A DNA stretch of 54,146 nt from assembly GCA_903935355.1 (NCBI GenBank), contig CAIZRK010000007.1:1-54146 (forward strand), written 5' to 3'. The notes beneath the pieces were generated by a model that saw only the letters and a program-made list of their open reading frames with translations, did not search any database and was not told where the DNA came from. Both the position numbers and the translations under genes were made by a program. Origin of the DNA: an uncultured beta proteobacterium. GTDB lineage: Bacteria; Pseudomonadota; Gammaproteobacteria; Burkholderiales; Burkholderiaceae. Below are positions 36,779 to 46,531 of this stretch, piece by piece. The stretch's first letter is position 1. Each line of letters begins with the position of its first letter.

Positions 36779-39568
36779 ATGACTAAACATAGACTCTTGT
36801 TGGTAGACGGTTCTAGCTACCTGTATCGCGCCTTTCATGCCATGCCAGACCTTCGAAATTGGGCGGGAGAGCCCACTGGGGCAATTTATGGCATGGTGAA
36901 TATGATGCGCCGAGCCCGCTCAGAGCTCAAAGCGGACCATATTGCCTGTGTATTTGATGCTAAAGGCAAGACTTTTCGGGATGAAATGTACTCAGAATAT
37001 AAAGCCCATCGGTCCCCCATGCCTGAAGATTTGGTCAAGCAGATAGAGCCTATTCATGCTTTAGTGAAGGCTTTGGGGTGGCCAGTATTAATGGTCTCTG
37101 GCGTAGAGGCGGATGATGTCATTGGCACTTTGGCGTGCCAAGCTACAGAGGCTGGTTGGGAAACCATCATCTCTACTGGTGATAAGGATTTAGCGCAACT
37201 GGTCAATTCCTCGGTTACGTTGATTAATACGATGACAAATGAAAAGTTGGATATCGGAGGGGTGATCGACAAGTTTGGCGTGCCTCCAGAGCGCATCGTG
37301 GATTACCTATCGATTATTGGTGATGCGGTTGATAACGTACCAGGTGTTCCTAAAGCCGGACCTAAAACAGCTAATAAATGGTTAGCTGAGTTTGGTGACT
37401 TAGATAACTTGATGGCAAATGCAGATCAAGTCAAAGGTGTAGTAGGGGAGAACTTGCGCAATAGTTTGGATTGGTTGCCACAAGCGCGCCAGCTTATTAC
37501 TGTAAAAACCGATTGTGATTTATCACCTCATCTTCCCGGCCTCGATGATCTGCATGCTAAGCCTGAAAATGCACTGCTCTTAAAAGAATTATTTGAGCGC
37601 TATGCATTTAAAACATGGCTAAGTGATATCGAAAAGCGCCTAGGAAATCCATTGCCAGCCCATGCCATTGACGGTAATCAAGATGAAAAAGAAAAAGAAG
37701 CACCCATTATTGCTAGTGCGCCAACAAAAGAATTATCTTTGGCAACCACAGAGCGGCATGATGCTATTACTCGAAATTATGAATGCGTGGTGGATGAGGA
37801 GGCTTTAGAAAGGTGGCTACAAAAAATAGATAGCGCAGCACTGACTGCAATAGATACAGAAACTACTGGCTTAGATGCATTAATGGCGGAGTTAGTTGGA
37901 ATATCTTTATCGATCGCACCTGGACAAGCATGTTACATACCAGTAGCCCACCGCAATGGTGAGACACAGATAAGCCGAGACAAGGTATTGGCGCGAATGA
38001 AGACTTGGCTTGAGAGTGCATCACACCTAAAAGTGGGTCAAAACTTAAAGTATGACGCACATATCTTTGCAAATTACGGCATTACTTTGGGAGGGATTGC
38101 GTTTGATACCTTACTCGAATCCTATGTTCTAGAGTCCCATCTGCCACACAATATGGATAGCTTAGCTGAGCGTCACCTAGGTATGAAAACCATCCGCTAT
38201 GAAGAGGTGTGTGGCAAAGGAGTTCATCAGATTGGCTTTGATCAGGTGGACCTGAAGATTGCTACTGATTACGCAGCAGAGGATGCCGATGTTACCTTAC
38301 GTTTACACTTGGAATTATGGCCTCAGATTGAAGTAAATCCAGGTTTGCTTTTTGTCTACAAAAATATTGAAATGCCAGCAATGCGCGTTTTAGGAATTAT
38401 GGAGCGTAATGGCATTCGGATTGATTCTGCATTATTAGCAAAGCAAGGCCAAAAAGTGGGCAAAAGCTTGCTCGCATTAGAAGGAGAGATTTATCAATTA
38501 GCGGGCCAACCTTTTAATATTCAATCACCCAAACAGATCGCAGCAATATTATTTGGACAGTTAGAGTTGCCCATAATTAAGAAGACACCATCGGGCGCAC
38601 CTTCTACTGATGAAGAGGTCTTGCAGAAGTTGGCGGAAGACTATCCATTGCCAGCGCGCATACTGGACTACCGCAGCTTAGCTAAGTTGATGTCAACTTA
38701 TATTGAAAAACTGCCACGAATGGCAGATCCTAAAACTGGGCGCGTGCATACGAATTTTTCTCAAGCAACTGCTGTAACGGGTCGTTTGGCATCAAGCGAT
38801 CCTAATTTGCAAAATATCCCAGTGCGCACAGAAGAGGGTCGCCGTATTCGGGAAGCATTTATTCCGGCAGATGGTTGCAAATTGTTATCGGCAGATTATT
38901 CTCAAATTGAATTACGCATCATGGCGCATATTGCACAGGATGAGAACCTACTCGCTGCATTTGCTGCTGGTAAAGACGTTCATCAGGCAACCGCTGCGGA
39001 GATTTTTGGGGTACCTTTGGTAGAAGTCAGTTCTGAGCAACGGCGTTATGCGAAGGTCATTAATTTTGGTTTGATCTATGGCATGAGTGCATTTGGTTTA
39101 GCGAGTAATTTGGGTATTGAGCGATCCGCAGCACAAAACTATATTGCGAAGTACTTTGACCGTTATCCAGGGGTTGCGCAATACATGGAGCGTACCCGCT
39201 TAGAGGCTCGAAAGAATGGCTATGTGGAGACGGTTTTTGGGCGCCGGCTGTGGTTACCCGAGATTAAAGGCTCGAATGGCCCTCGTCGCCAAGGTGCAGA
39301 GCGTGCTGCCATTAATGCCCCCATGCAGGGAACGGCCGCTGATTTGATTAAGCTGGCCATGATTGCCGTTGAAAATTGGCTAGAGAAAGAGCAGTTAAAG
39401 ACGCGTATGCTGCTCCAAGTGCATGATGAGTTAGTGTTTGATGTGCCTTTAAATGAAATTGGGCTTTTACAAGAAAAACTTCCAGATTTGATGTGTCAGG
39501 TGGCTCAATTGAAGGTGCCTTTGGTAGTTAGTATTGGGATTGGCGATAATTGGGAAGAAGCTCATTAA
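36779..39568 (+). CDS. polA: DNA polymerase I
   Basis: This 929-residue enzyme carries out Okazaki-fragment processing and repair synthesis. It has an N-terminal 5'-3' exonuclease (LLLVDGSSYLYRAFHAMP, STGDKDLAQLV). A 3'-5' proofreading domain retains the acidic residues (D in IDTETTGLDA at about 359, KVGQNLKYDAH and YAAEDADVTLRL), so proofreading looks intact. Polymerase motif A is SADYSQIELRI with Asp 706, motif B RRYAKVINFGLIYGMSAFGL and motif C LQVHDELVFD with Asp 883, the positions expected from E. coli Pol I. The start is ATG 36779 (MTKHRLLLVDG). Confidence 0.97.
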   Translation: MTKHRLLLVDGSSYLYRAFHAMPDLRNWAGEPTGAIYGMVNMMRRARSELKADHIACVFDAKGKTFRDEMYSEYKAHRSPMPEDLVKQIEPIHALVKALGWPVLMVSGVEADDVIGTLACQATEAGWETIISTGDKDLAQLVNSSVTLINTMTNEKLDIGGVIDKFGVPPERIVDYLSIIGDAVDNVPGVPKAGPKTANKWLAEFGDLDNLMANADQVKGVVGENLRNSLDWLPQARQLITVKTDCDLSPHLPGLDDLHAKPENALLLKELFERYAFKTWLSDIEKRLGNPLPAHAIDGNQDEKEKEAPIIASAPTKELSLATTERHDAITRNYECVVDEEALERWLQKIDSAALTAIDTETTGLDALMAELVGISLSIAPGQACYIPVAHRNGETQISRDKVLARMKTWLESASHLKVGQNLKYDAHIFANYGITLGGIAFDTLLESYVLESHLPHNMDSLAERHLGMKTIRYEEVCGKGVHQIGFDQVDLKIATDYAAEDADVTLRLHLELWPQIEVNPGLLFVYKNIEMPAMRVLGIMERNGIRIDSALLAKQGQKVGKSLLALEGEIYQLAGQPFNIQSPKQIAAILFGQLELPIIKKTPSGAPSTDEEVLQKLAEDYPLPARILDYRSLAKLMSTYIEKLPRMADPKTGRVHTNFSQATAVTGRLASSDPNLQNIPVRTEEGRRIREAFIPADGCKLLSADYSQIELRIMAHIAQDENLLAAFAAGKDVHQATAAEIFGVPLVEVSSEQRRYAKVINFGLIYGMSAFGLASNLGIERSAAQNYIAKYFDRYPGVAQYMERTRLEARKNGYVETVFGRRLWLPEIKGSNGPRRQGAERAAINAPMQGTAADLIKLAMIAVENWLEKEQLKTRMLLQVHDELVFDVPLNEIGLLQEKLPDLMCQVAQLKVPLVVSIGIGDNWEEAH

Positions 39569-39616
39569 TTCACGCGAAGTCGTGGAAATGAAAATAAACA
39601 TAATGGAGAAGACAAA

Positions 39617-40513
39617 ATGACTACAAAATCAAACAAAGATCGTCAGGAATTATCTGGCAATAGAAGAAGTTTTATGAAAGCCTCTGCCATTACTGCTACG
39701 GGTATTGGCATTGGCTTAGCACCAGCTTCAGAACCCGTACTAGCTGCTGTGATTGAAACCGACTTTACTGGGATCAAAGCCGGAGAGCAGATGATTGCGG
39801 TTGGCAGTTTTCAGATGCCAGCTTATGTTTCACGTCCGGATAAGGCAAAGGGCTCTTTACCGATCATCCTCATTGCGAGTGAGATTTTTGGCGTACATGA
39901 ATATATCGCTGATGTCACTAGACGATTTGCTAAGTTGGGATACTTAGCGATTGCCCCAGAATTTTTTACACGTGCAGGAGATCCCAATACCTATGGGACT
40001 ACGGCCGAGATTCAGAAGCATATTGTGGCTAAAACTCCCGACTCACAAATACTGATTGATCTGCAGGCGGCCATAGCTTGGGCTAGCAAGAATGGCGGCG
40101 ACCTGAAAAAAGTGGGGGTAACTGGATTTTGTTGGGGCGGCCGGATTACATGGTTATCTGCCACACTTCCGCAAGTACGGGCTGGTGTTGCTTGGTATGG
40201 GCGTGTGATTGGTGAGAAGACTGAAGGTAATCCTTTGCACCCAGTTGATATTGCGGCCGAGTTAAAAGCCCCGGTACTCGGTTTATATGGTGGGGCAGAC
40301 GCAGGCATCTCTTTGGAAAGCGTTGAACAGATGCGGGCTGCTTTGGCGCAAGCCGCTCCAAAAAACCCAGCCGCTAAAGCATCTCTCATTGAAGTGTATC
40401 CAGATACTCCACATGCTTTTCATGCTGACTATCGCGCTACATATCGCGAGGGCCCCGCTAAAGATGGCTGGGAGAAGTGCCTTGCCTGGTTTAAGAAAAA
40501 TGGAGTAGCGTAA
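39617..40513 (+). CDS. Tat-exported dienelactone hydrolase-family protein
   Basis: This 298-residue alpha/beta hydrolase has the twin-arginine signal SNRRSFMKASAITATGIGIG, with a likely cleavage near VLAAV. The nucleophile elbow is GFCWGGR with cysteine in place of the usual serine, the acid is likely the Asp in GGADAGISL, and the histidine is in PHAFHADYR; this is the Cys-Asp-His triad of dienelactone hydrolases. The true substrate is unknown, and no chlorocatechol genes are near. ATG 39617 has a GGAG site. The ZIP gene follows after 5 bases. Confidence 0.85.
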   Translation: MTTKSNKDRQELSGNRRSFMKASAITATGIGIGLAPASEPVLAAVIETDFTGIKAGEQMIAVGSFQMPAYVSRPDKAKGSLPIILIASEIFGVHEYIADVTRRFAKLGYLAIAPEFFTRAGDPNTYGTTAEIQKHIVAKTPDSQILIDLQAAIAWASKNGGDLKKVGVTGFCWGGRITWLSATLPQVRAGVAWYGRVIGEKTEGNPLHPVDIAAELKAPVLGLYGGADAGISLESVEQMRAALAQAAPKNPAAKASLIEVYPDTPHAFHADYRATYREGPAKDGWEKCLAWFKKNGVA

Positions 40514-40518
40514 TTTTT

Positions 40519-41292
40519 ATGTCTGTATTGCAAAGTATCTTGTTGGTAACAGCGCTTGCAGGAACGGTTAGCGTATTGGTCGCCGCCAGTTTTTCTTTAT
40601 CCTTGCTTGCCAAGATGGTGAACAATATGGTGAGCGTATCGGTTGGTATTTTGCTGGCCACCGCATTTCTGCATTCTTTACCTGAAGCCTTCTCCATGGA
40701 GGGTACTAGCCCGCAAATTCTTTTTGCGACATTGCTGGCTGGATTGCTAGGGTTTTTCTTGCTTGAAAAAATTGCCCTATTGCGCCATAACCACCATCAT
40801 GAGGGGGATGGACATGATCATCATCATGGGCATGATGCTGAAGTAGCAGGGCGCAGTGGCTGGATGATTTTAGTGGGTGATGGGCTGCATAATTTTGTCG
40901 ATGGGGTGTTGATTGCCGCTGCCTTTATGGCCGATTACCAAGTGGGCATCTTTACCGCCATTGCCATTGTTGCCCATGAAATTCCTCAGGAGATCGGTGA
41001 TTTTATTGTGCTACTTAATGCCGGATTTTCTCGTGCGCGGGCGCTACTCTATAACTTTATTTGTGGTTTGTCAGCAGTAGTGGGTGGTGTATTGGCGTAT
41101 TTCTTTTTAGAGAAGGCCCATGCCGCCATGCCATATTTATTGGTAATTGCTTCTAGTAGCTTTATCTACATTGCAGTCAGTGATCTCATTCCTCAAATGC
41201 ATCGACGTCCTCATTGGGCACAATCCCTTCGTCAAATTATTTTGATAGCTTGTGGCGTTGGATTTGTGATCCTCATTGCTTTACTGCATTAG
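40519..41292 (+). CDS. ZIP-family divalent metal transporter
   Basis: This 257-residue membrane protein has about eight hydrophobic segments. A histidine-rich cytoplasmic loop (HNHHHEGDGHDHHHGHD, about residues 94-110) lies between helices III and IV. The ZIP metal-site helices are GDGLHNFVDGVLIAA and VAHEIPQEIGDFIVL, carrying the conserved HN and HEIPQE ligands. Zinc or iron uptake or buffering is the likely role; the metal is not determined. It starts 5 bases after the hydrolase stop without a visible ribosome site, so it is probably translated from the shared message. Confidence 0.92.
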   Translation: MSVLQSILLVTALAGTVSVLVAASFSLSLLAKMVNNMVSVSVGILLATAFLHSLPEAFSMEGTSPQILFATLLAGLLGFFLLEKIALLRHNHHHEGDGHDHHHGHDAEVAGRSGWMILVGDGLHNFVDGVLIAAAFMADYQVGIFTAIAIVAHEIPQEIGDFIVLLNAGFSRARALLYNFICGLSAVVGGVLAYFFLEKAHAAMPYLLVIASSSFIYIAVSDLIPQMHRRPHWAQSLRQIILIACGVGFVILIALLH

Positions 41293-41307
41293 AGGGTTAA
41301 TTCTTTT

Positions 41308-42138
41308 TTAGAGTTCGATTGGCCTGCTAGGGTCGGCACACCACTCACTCCAGCTACCGGCATAAAGATATGAGCCTTTGAGACCGGCAACTTCCATGGC
41401 TAATAGATTGTGGCAAGCTGTAACTCCAGAGCCACATTGATGAATGACATCGGAGGCTTTAAGCGGCCCTAAGAGTGCAACAAAACCTTTATAGAGTTGC
41501 TCGGGTGATTTAAATAGGGACGCTGATAAATTGTCTTTAAAGAAATGGCTAAGCGCACCAGGTATATGCCCACTAATGGGATCGAGCGTTTCATTTTGAC
41601 CATGAAAGCGATCATTGCTACGGGCGTCAATTACCACCTTGCCTTTGCTTTGCAGATTATTAAAGACATCTTCTGCGGTGACCAGACCTACATAGGGTCT
41701 TGCCAGGATTGTTTGGCTTGTTGGTATTGGAGTGCGAGCCAAAGTTCCAATGGGGCCATTCCACGCATCTAGTCCACCGTCCATGATTTGAACTGCTGCA
41801 TGACCGGTCGCTTTTAACATCCACCATAATCGGCTAGCATAAATTGAGCCTTGCTGATCATAGGCTACTACCAAAGTTTTAGAGTCGATCCCTAGTCGAG
41901 TTTTTGTTTTTGCCCAGTCTTGAGGCTGAGGTAGGGGATGACGGCCATTGAGGCCCGTTTTTTCACCAGATAAGTCTTTATCAAGGTCAATATAAATAGC
42001 CCCAGGAATATGACCCTCTTCATATGCTTTTCTACCAGCTTTGGGGTCTACCAAGTCAAAGCGGCAATCGCAAAGCAAGACATTCTCACCGCTGTTAATG
42101 ATTTCTTCTAACTGATTGGCAGTAATGAGAGGAGTCAT
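41308..42138 (-). CDS. sseA: Thiosulfate/3-mercaptopyruvate sulfurtransferase (two rhodanese domains)
   Basis: This 276-residue protein has tandem rhodanese domains. The N-terminal domain is non-catalytic (LLCDCRFDLVDPKAGRKAYE, GHIPGAIYIDLDKDLSG). The C-terminal domain carries the active-site loop QCGSGVTACHNLLAM, whose CGSGVTA matches mercaptopyruvate rather than thiosulfate sulfurtransferase. The enzyme transfers sulfur from 3-mercaptopyruvate to thiols or cyanide. It lies 32 bases downstream of the Rieske oxygenase gene on the same strand and has a GGAAG site. Confidence 0.88.
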   Translation of the reverse strand: MTPLITANQLEEIINSGENVLLCDCRFDLVDPKAGRKAYEEGHIPGAIYIDLDKDLSGEKTGLNGRHPLPQPQDWAKTKTRLGIDSKTLVVAYDQQGSIYASRLWWMLKATGHAAVQIMDGGLDAWNGPIGTLARTPIPTSQTILARPYVGLVTAEDVFNNLQSKGKVVIDARSNDRFHGQNETLDPISGHIPGALSHFFKDNLSASLFKSPEQLYKGFVALLGPLKASDVIHQCGSGVTACHNLLAMEVAGLKGSYLYAGSWSEWCADPSRPIEL

Positions 42139-42170
42139 ACGAGCTTCCGATGTAGTGCGAGGTTAATAAA

Positions 42171-43277
42171 TTATGCGCCTTGGTAACTCATGATGCGACG
42201 GTACCATTCATGAAAGTGTTGCATACCATCTTCCATCGGACTTTGATAAGGTCCTACTTCATTAATGCCGCGTGCCAATAATGCAGCACGTCCTGCATCC
42301 ATCCGTTCTGCGATTTCATCATCTTCAATGCAAGTTTCCATATAAGCTGCCCGCTCTGCCTCAACAAATTCCCGCTCGAATAAGGCTATTTCTTCTGGGT
42401 AGTAGAACTCAACAATATTACGGGTTTTATTTGGGCCCAAAGGGTGCAAAGTAGAAACGCAAAGTACCCCCGGATACCATTCGACCATCACGTTCGGATA
42501 ATAAGTAAGCCAGATAGCACCATGGCGGGGAGTGACCCCCTTAAATTGGCGTAATACTGCTTCATGCCAATGACTGTAAACAGGTGATCCGGGCTTCTCT
42601 AGATTCTTATGGATGCCTACAGTTTGGACGCTATGCCAATCACCAAATTCCCACTGCAAATCTTCACAAGAAACAAATTTGCCAAGACCTGGATGAAAGG
42701 GAACCACATGATAGTCCTCAAGATATACCTCAATGAAGGTCTTCCAGTTGTAATTGCATTCATGTACTTCTACATGATCTAGTACATAGCCTTCAAATTG
42801 GAGATCATCAGCGACACCCAGTTTAGCTAAGTCAGTACGAACATCTCGTGGACCCTCAAATAAGAGCCCTTGCCAGTTTTGTAAAGGAGATTTACCGAGG
42901 TGAAGGCAAGGCTTGTCTTCAAAATGGGGTGCCCCCAATAAATGGCCATCAAGATCGTAAGTCCAGCGATGCAAAGGGCAAACAATGTTTTCAGTTTGGC
43001 CAGAGCCATTGAGCATCAGGGCTTGCCGATGGCGGCAAACATTTGATAGTAGTTCTATTCCATCAGGGTTACGAACTAGGACTCGACCTTCATTTTCTGC
43101 TTCTAAAGTTCGATAGGAGCCGCTATCAGGTACCATGAGTTCATGACCGATATAGCCGGGACCCTGCTTAAAAAGCAGTTCAATTTCACGTTGATAGAGT
43201 TCAACGTCAAAATAAGCCGAAACCGGCAGTTGTAGATTGGACGGCGCAAGCTGCTGCGCGGTAGCCAGATTAGTCAT
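42171..43277 (-). CDS. Rieske-type aromatic ring-hydroxylating oxygenase, alpha subunit
   Basis: This 368-residue oxygenase has a Rieske [2Fe-2S] site with C-x-H in SNVCRHRQALML and C-x2-H in VCPLHRWTYDLDGHL. The mononuclear iron site is in LEDYHVVPFHPGLG with the two histidines; the third acidic ligand lies towards the C-terminus. The family oxidises aromatic or quaternary-amine substrates using a reductase. No beta subunit or reductase is adjacent; the FNR-type protein at 19517-20554 could serve but is far away. The start is ATG 43277, with GGGGAG close upstream; a GTG at 43286 is in frame. The substrate is unknown. Confidence 0.85.
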   Translation of the reverse strand: MTNLATAQQLAPSNLQLPVSAYFDVELYQREIELLFKQGPGYIGHELMVPDSGSYRTLEAENEGRVLVRNPDGIELLSNVCRHRQALMLNGSGQTENIVCPLHRWTYDLDGHLLGAPHFEDKPCLHLGKSPLQNWQGLLFEGPRDVRTDLAKLGVADDLQFEGYVLDHVEVHECNYNWKTFIEVYLEDYHVVPFHPGLGKFVSCEDLQWEFGDWHSVQTVGIHKNLEKPGSPVYSHWHEAVLRQFKGVTPRHGAIWLTYYPNVMVEWYPGVLCVSTLHPLGPNKTRNIVEFYYPEEIALFEREFVEAERAAYMETCIEDDEIAERMDAGRAALLARGINEVGPYQSPMEDGMQHFHEWYRRIMSYQGA

Positions 43278-43439
43278 TCTCCCCACCCCCGAAAACGTCA
43301 GCCGAAGCTAAGCGGAATAACCAATCCAACCATCGACGGATCGATATTGGAAAGGAAGGGATGGATTATACCCATCTGTTGGGCATCTCGCTTTAATATG
43401 TAGGGCTATACCTGCATGAAATATGAAAGAAATCAGCTT

Positions 43440-43673
43440 ATGCCAGCAAAAAAACCAGATGTTCAAAAAGCCAATGTTGAAGTCCAAATAGACCCCAATA
43501 TGCGTTATGAGCAGGCAGTTAAAGAGCTTGAAAAGCTGATTTCTGATATGGAATCTGGCAAATTCTCTCTAGAAGAGACGCTTTTGGCATATCAACGTGG
43601 TGCTGCTTTATTAAAGCACTGCCAAGGTATGCTTGCTCAAGTTGAGCAACAAGTTCGTGTATTTGAGGCTTAA
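43440..43673 (+). CDS. xseB: Exodeoxyribonuclease VII small subunit
   Basis: This 77-residue protein contains MRYEQAVKELEKLISDMESG and SLEETLLAYQRGAALLKHCQ, the XseB helical core. It forms exonuclease VII with XseA (not in the window), degrading single-stranded DNA. ATG 43440 is preferred because of an AAAGAA-like site eight bases upstream; ATG 43416 adds eight residues and is possible. It heads the xseB-ispA-dxs-folE2 run, an order common in proteobacteria for the first three genes. It diverges from the oxygenase gene. Confidence 0.93.
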   Translation: MPAKKPDVQKANVEVQIDPNMRYEQAVKELEKLISDMESGKFSLEETLLAYQRGAALLKHCQGMLAQVEQQVRVFEA

Positions 43674-43695
43674 ATAGGCATTCTATAGAGCTCCA

Positions 43696-44598
43696 ATGCG
43701 TAATCAATTTCAATTTCAAGAGTGGGTTCATTCTCATTGCGCACGTACCGAGTCTGCCCTAGACGGTTTATTAGATTCTGCGAAAACGAATCCTAGTCGC
43801 TTACATCAAGCCATGCGCTATGCCGCGCAAGGCGGTGGAAAGCGCATACGTCCCTTGTTAGTCTATGCCGCAGGGGAGCTAGGCAATTTAACAGTTGATG
43901 AAAAAAAAGAGGCCTTAGATTCAGCAGCAGTAGCGCTTGAATGCATTCATGCTTACTCTTTGGTGCATGATGATTTACCCTGCATGGATGATGACGACTT
44001 GCGCAGAGGCCGAGCTACTGTGCATAAAGCATTTGACGAAGCAACTGCCTTGCTAGTTGGCGATGCCCTCCAAACCCGAGCCTTTGAGATTCTTGCCAAT
44101 GCCCATAGCGACCCTGGGGTATGTTTATCCATGGTCAGTGCTTTAGCTGCAGCCTCTGGTTCACGCGGCATGGCTGGCGGTCAAGCGATTGATTTAGATA
44201 GTGTTGGTAAGAGCTTGGATATGGAGGGCCTAAAGCAAATGCATGCCATGAAAACAGGCGCCTTATTAACTTGTGCTGTGAAATTAGGCGGAATTGCCGC
44301 TCAACTGAGCACGCATCAAATGGGTCATCTCATGAACTATTCTGGGGCACTAGGCTTGGCATTTCAGATTGTCGATGACATCTTAGATGCCACCGCAGAT
44401 AGCCAAACTCTTGGTAAAACAGCTGGAAAGGACGCTGCCAACAATAAGCCGACCTATGTGACCTTGATGGGTTTAGACTATGCACAGACACAGGCTAAAG
44501 AATTGCAAGAAATGGCAATTGCTAGCTTAGAAAGCTTTGGTAGCCAAGCGCAAGCCCTCAAAGATTTGGCTTTCTTAGTGGTCAATAGAGGCAAATAA
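43696..44598 (+). CDS. ispA: Farnesyl diphosphate synthase (polyprenyl synthetase)
   Basis: This 300-residue short-chain prenyltransferase condenses IPP with DMAPP and GPP to give FPP, the precursor of quinone side chains and undecaprenyl phosphate. The first Asp-rich motif is in HDDLPCMDDDDLRRGR and the second in FQIVDDILDATAD. GGGKRIRPLLVYAAG binds IPP. Two residues inserted in the first Asp motif mark a type II bacterial FPP synthase. It starts 22 bases after xseB and is followed by dxs. Confidence 0.94.
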   Translation: MRNQFQFQEWVHSHCARTESALDGLLDSAKTNPSRLHQAMRYAAQGGGKRIRPLLVYAAGELGNLTVDEKKEALDSAAVALECIHAYSLVHDDLPCMDDDDLRRGRATVHKAFDEATALLVGDALQTRAFEILANAHSDPGVCLSMVSALAAASGSRGMAGGQAIDLDSVGKSLDMEGLKQMHAMKTGALLTCAVKLGGIAAQLSTHQMGHLMNYSGALGLAFQIVDDILDATADSQTLGKTAGKDAANNKPTYVTLMGLDYAQTQAKELQEMAIASLESFGSQAQALKDLAFLVVNRGK

Positions 44599-44619
44599 GC
44601 AAGGATTACTGTAGATTTG

Positions 44620-46524
44620 ATGAACTTAAATTCCATTAACACCCCCACAGATTTAAAAAACGTTTCTCGTGAAGCGCTACCTGCTTTAGCTGATGAATTA
44701 CGCCAATTTATATTAGACTCAGTTTCCAAAACAGGCGGACATTTATCTTCCAATTTGGGAACGGTAGAGCTATCCATCGCCTTGCATTATGTGTTTGATA
44801 CGCCCCAAGATCGAGTGGTATGGGATGTTGGGCACCAAAGCTATCCCCATAAAATATTGACTGGCCGTCGTGAGCAAATGAGCAGCTTGCGCCAACTTCA
44901 TGGCTTGTCTGGTTTTCCGCGCCGTACAGAAAGTGAATATGATGCTTTTGGTACTGGGCACTCTTCTACTAGTATTTCTGCGGCAATGGGAATGGCACGT
45001 GCATTTCAAACTAAAGGAGAGAAGCACGTAGCAGTGGCAGTCATTGGGGATAGTGCGATGACTGGCGGTATGGCATTTGAAGCTATGAATAACGCTGGCG
45101 TCTATGACGACTTACCGCTAGTAGTTATTTTGAATGACAACGATATGTCGATCTCCTCGGCCGTGGGCGCATTAAATCGCCATCTTGCGAGATTGCTCAG
45201 TGGCAATATTTACTCTGCCACCAAAAAGGGTATTGATAGTGTTTTATCTATTGCACCTCCATTACGTGAATTTGCAAAACGCCTAGAAGATCATGCTAAA
45301 GGAATGGTATCTCCATCAACGATTTTCCAAGAGTTTGGCTTTAACTATTTTGGCCCAATCGATGGCCATGATTTAGATGCCTTAATTCCGATGTTGCAAA
45401 ACGTCCGTCGCTTGGCCCTTGAAGGTCGTGGTCCGCAGTTCTTACATGTGGTCACTCGGAAGGGTCAAGGATACGAATTGGCTGAAGCCGATCCTATTTT
45501 GTATCACGGCCCCAGTAAATTTAATCCAGAAGAAGGCGTCAGAAAATCCACTGCTCCTACCAATAAAACGTTTACCCAAGTTTTTGGTGAATGGCTCTGT
45601 GACATGGCGCATGCCGATCCCTTATTAATTGGCATTACACCTGCCATGAGCGAGGGATCTGGTTTGGTTGAGTTTGAGAAGAATTTTCCGAAGCGGTATT
45701 ACGATGTAGGCATTGCTGAACAACACGCTGTCACCTTTGCTGCGGGTATGGCATGTGAAGGTATGAAACCTGTTGTAGCAATTTATTCCACCTTCTTGCA
45801 ACGGGCCTACGATCAAGTCATTCATGACGTCGCTATCCAAGATCTACCAGTCTTATTTGCTTTAGATCGGGCTGGTTTGGTGGGGGCGGATGGGGCAACC
45901 CATGCGGGTGCCTATGACATCGCTTTCTTGCGATGCATTCCAAATATGTTGGTGATGACGCCTGCAGATGAAGCAGAGTGCCGCGATCTATTGACGACGG
46001 CTTTTCATCAGGCTCATCCTAGCGCAGTGCGTTATCCACGGGGTGCTGGAGTAGGCGCTATTCCATCTAAAGAATTGCGAACCCTGACTTTAGGTAAAGG
46101 GGAGTTTCGTCGTAAATCAACCGCCCCCGCCGGAAATCGGATTGCTATTCTTGCGTTTGGTACTTTGCTATATCCCGCTCTTACAGTTGCACAAAGTATG
46201 AATGCAACGCTGGTAAATATGCGTTTTGTAAAACCCTTAGATGTTGATTTACTAAAGTCTTTGGCGCAAGACCATGATTATTTTGTGAGTATTGAAGATG
46301 GCGTTATTCAAGGAGGTGCTGGGAGCGCTTGTTTAGAAGCACTTTCGGCATTAGGAATTAATAAACCCTTCTTGCAGTTGGGTTTACCAGATGAGTTTGT
46401 AGAGCATGGCGATTACAAGCTCTTGATGAGTGCTTGTGGCTTGGATAGCGCGGGAATTGCCAAAAGCATTAAGCAGCGTTTTCCAATAGCAATTGCCCCT
46501 ATTCCTGTATCAGTAGGCAAATAA
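44620..46524 (+). CDS. dxs: 1-deoxy-D-xylulose-5-phosphate synthase
   Basis: This 634-residue transketolase-like enzyme makes DXP from pyruvate and glyceraldehyde-3-phosphate, the first and flux-controlling step of the MEP pathway. The substrate-proximal [17 protein letters not shown], the thiamine-diphosphate motif [18 protein letters not shown] with LNDNDMSIS, and the pyrimidine-domain FDVGIAEQ equivalent [18 protein letters not shown] are present. The start is ATG 44620; a TTG codon immediately before is also in frame. It is co-directional with ispA and folE2, so pathway steps lie together. Confidence 0.97.
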   Translation: MNLNSINTPTDLKNVSREALPALADELRQFILDSVSKTGGHLSSNLGTVELSIALHYVFDTPQDRVVWDVGHQSYPHKILTGRREQMSSLRQLHGLSGFPRRTESEYDAFGTGHSSTSISAAMGMARAFQTKGEKHVAVAVIGDSAMTGGMAFEAMNNAGVYDDLPLVVILNDNDMSISSAVGALNRHLARLLSGNIYSATKKGIDSVLSIAPPLREFAKRLEDHAKGMVSPSTIFQEFGFNYFGPIDGHDLDALIPMLQNVRRLALEGRGPQFLHVVTRKGQGYELAEADPILYHGPSKFNPEEGVRKSTAPTNKTFTQVFGEWLCDMAHADPLLIGITPAMSEGSGLVEFEKNFPKRYYDVGIAEQHAVTFAAGMACEGMKPVVAIYSTFLQRAYDQVIHDVAIQDLPVLFALDRAGLVGADGATHAGAYDIAFLRCIPNMLVMTPADEAECRDLLTTAFHQAHPSAVRYPRGAGVGAIPSKELRTLTLGKGEFRRKSTAPAGNRIAILAFGTLLYPALTVAQSMNATLVNMRFVKPLDVDLLKSLAQDHDYFVSIEDGVIQGGAGSACLEALSALGINKPFLQLGLPDEFVEHGDYKLLMSACGLDSAGIAKSIKQRFPIAIAPIPVSVGK

Positions 46525-46531
46525 GTCATTT

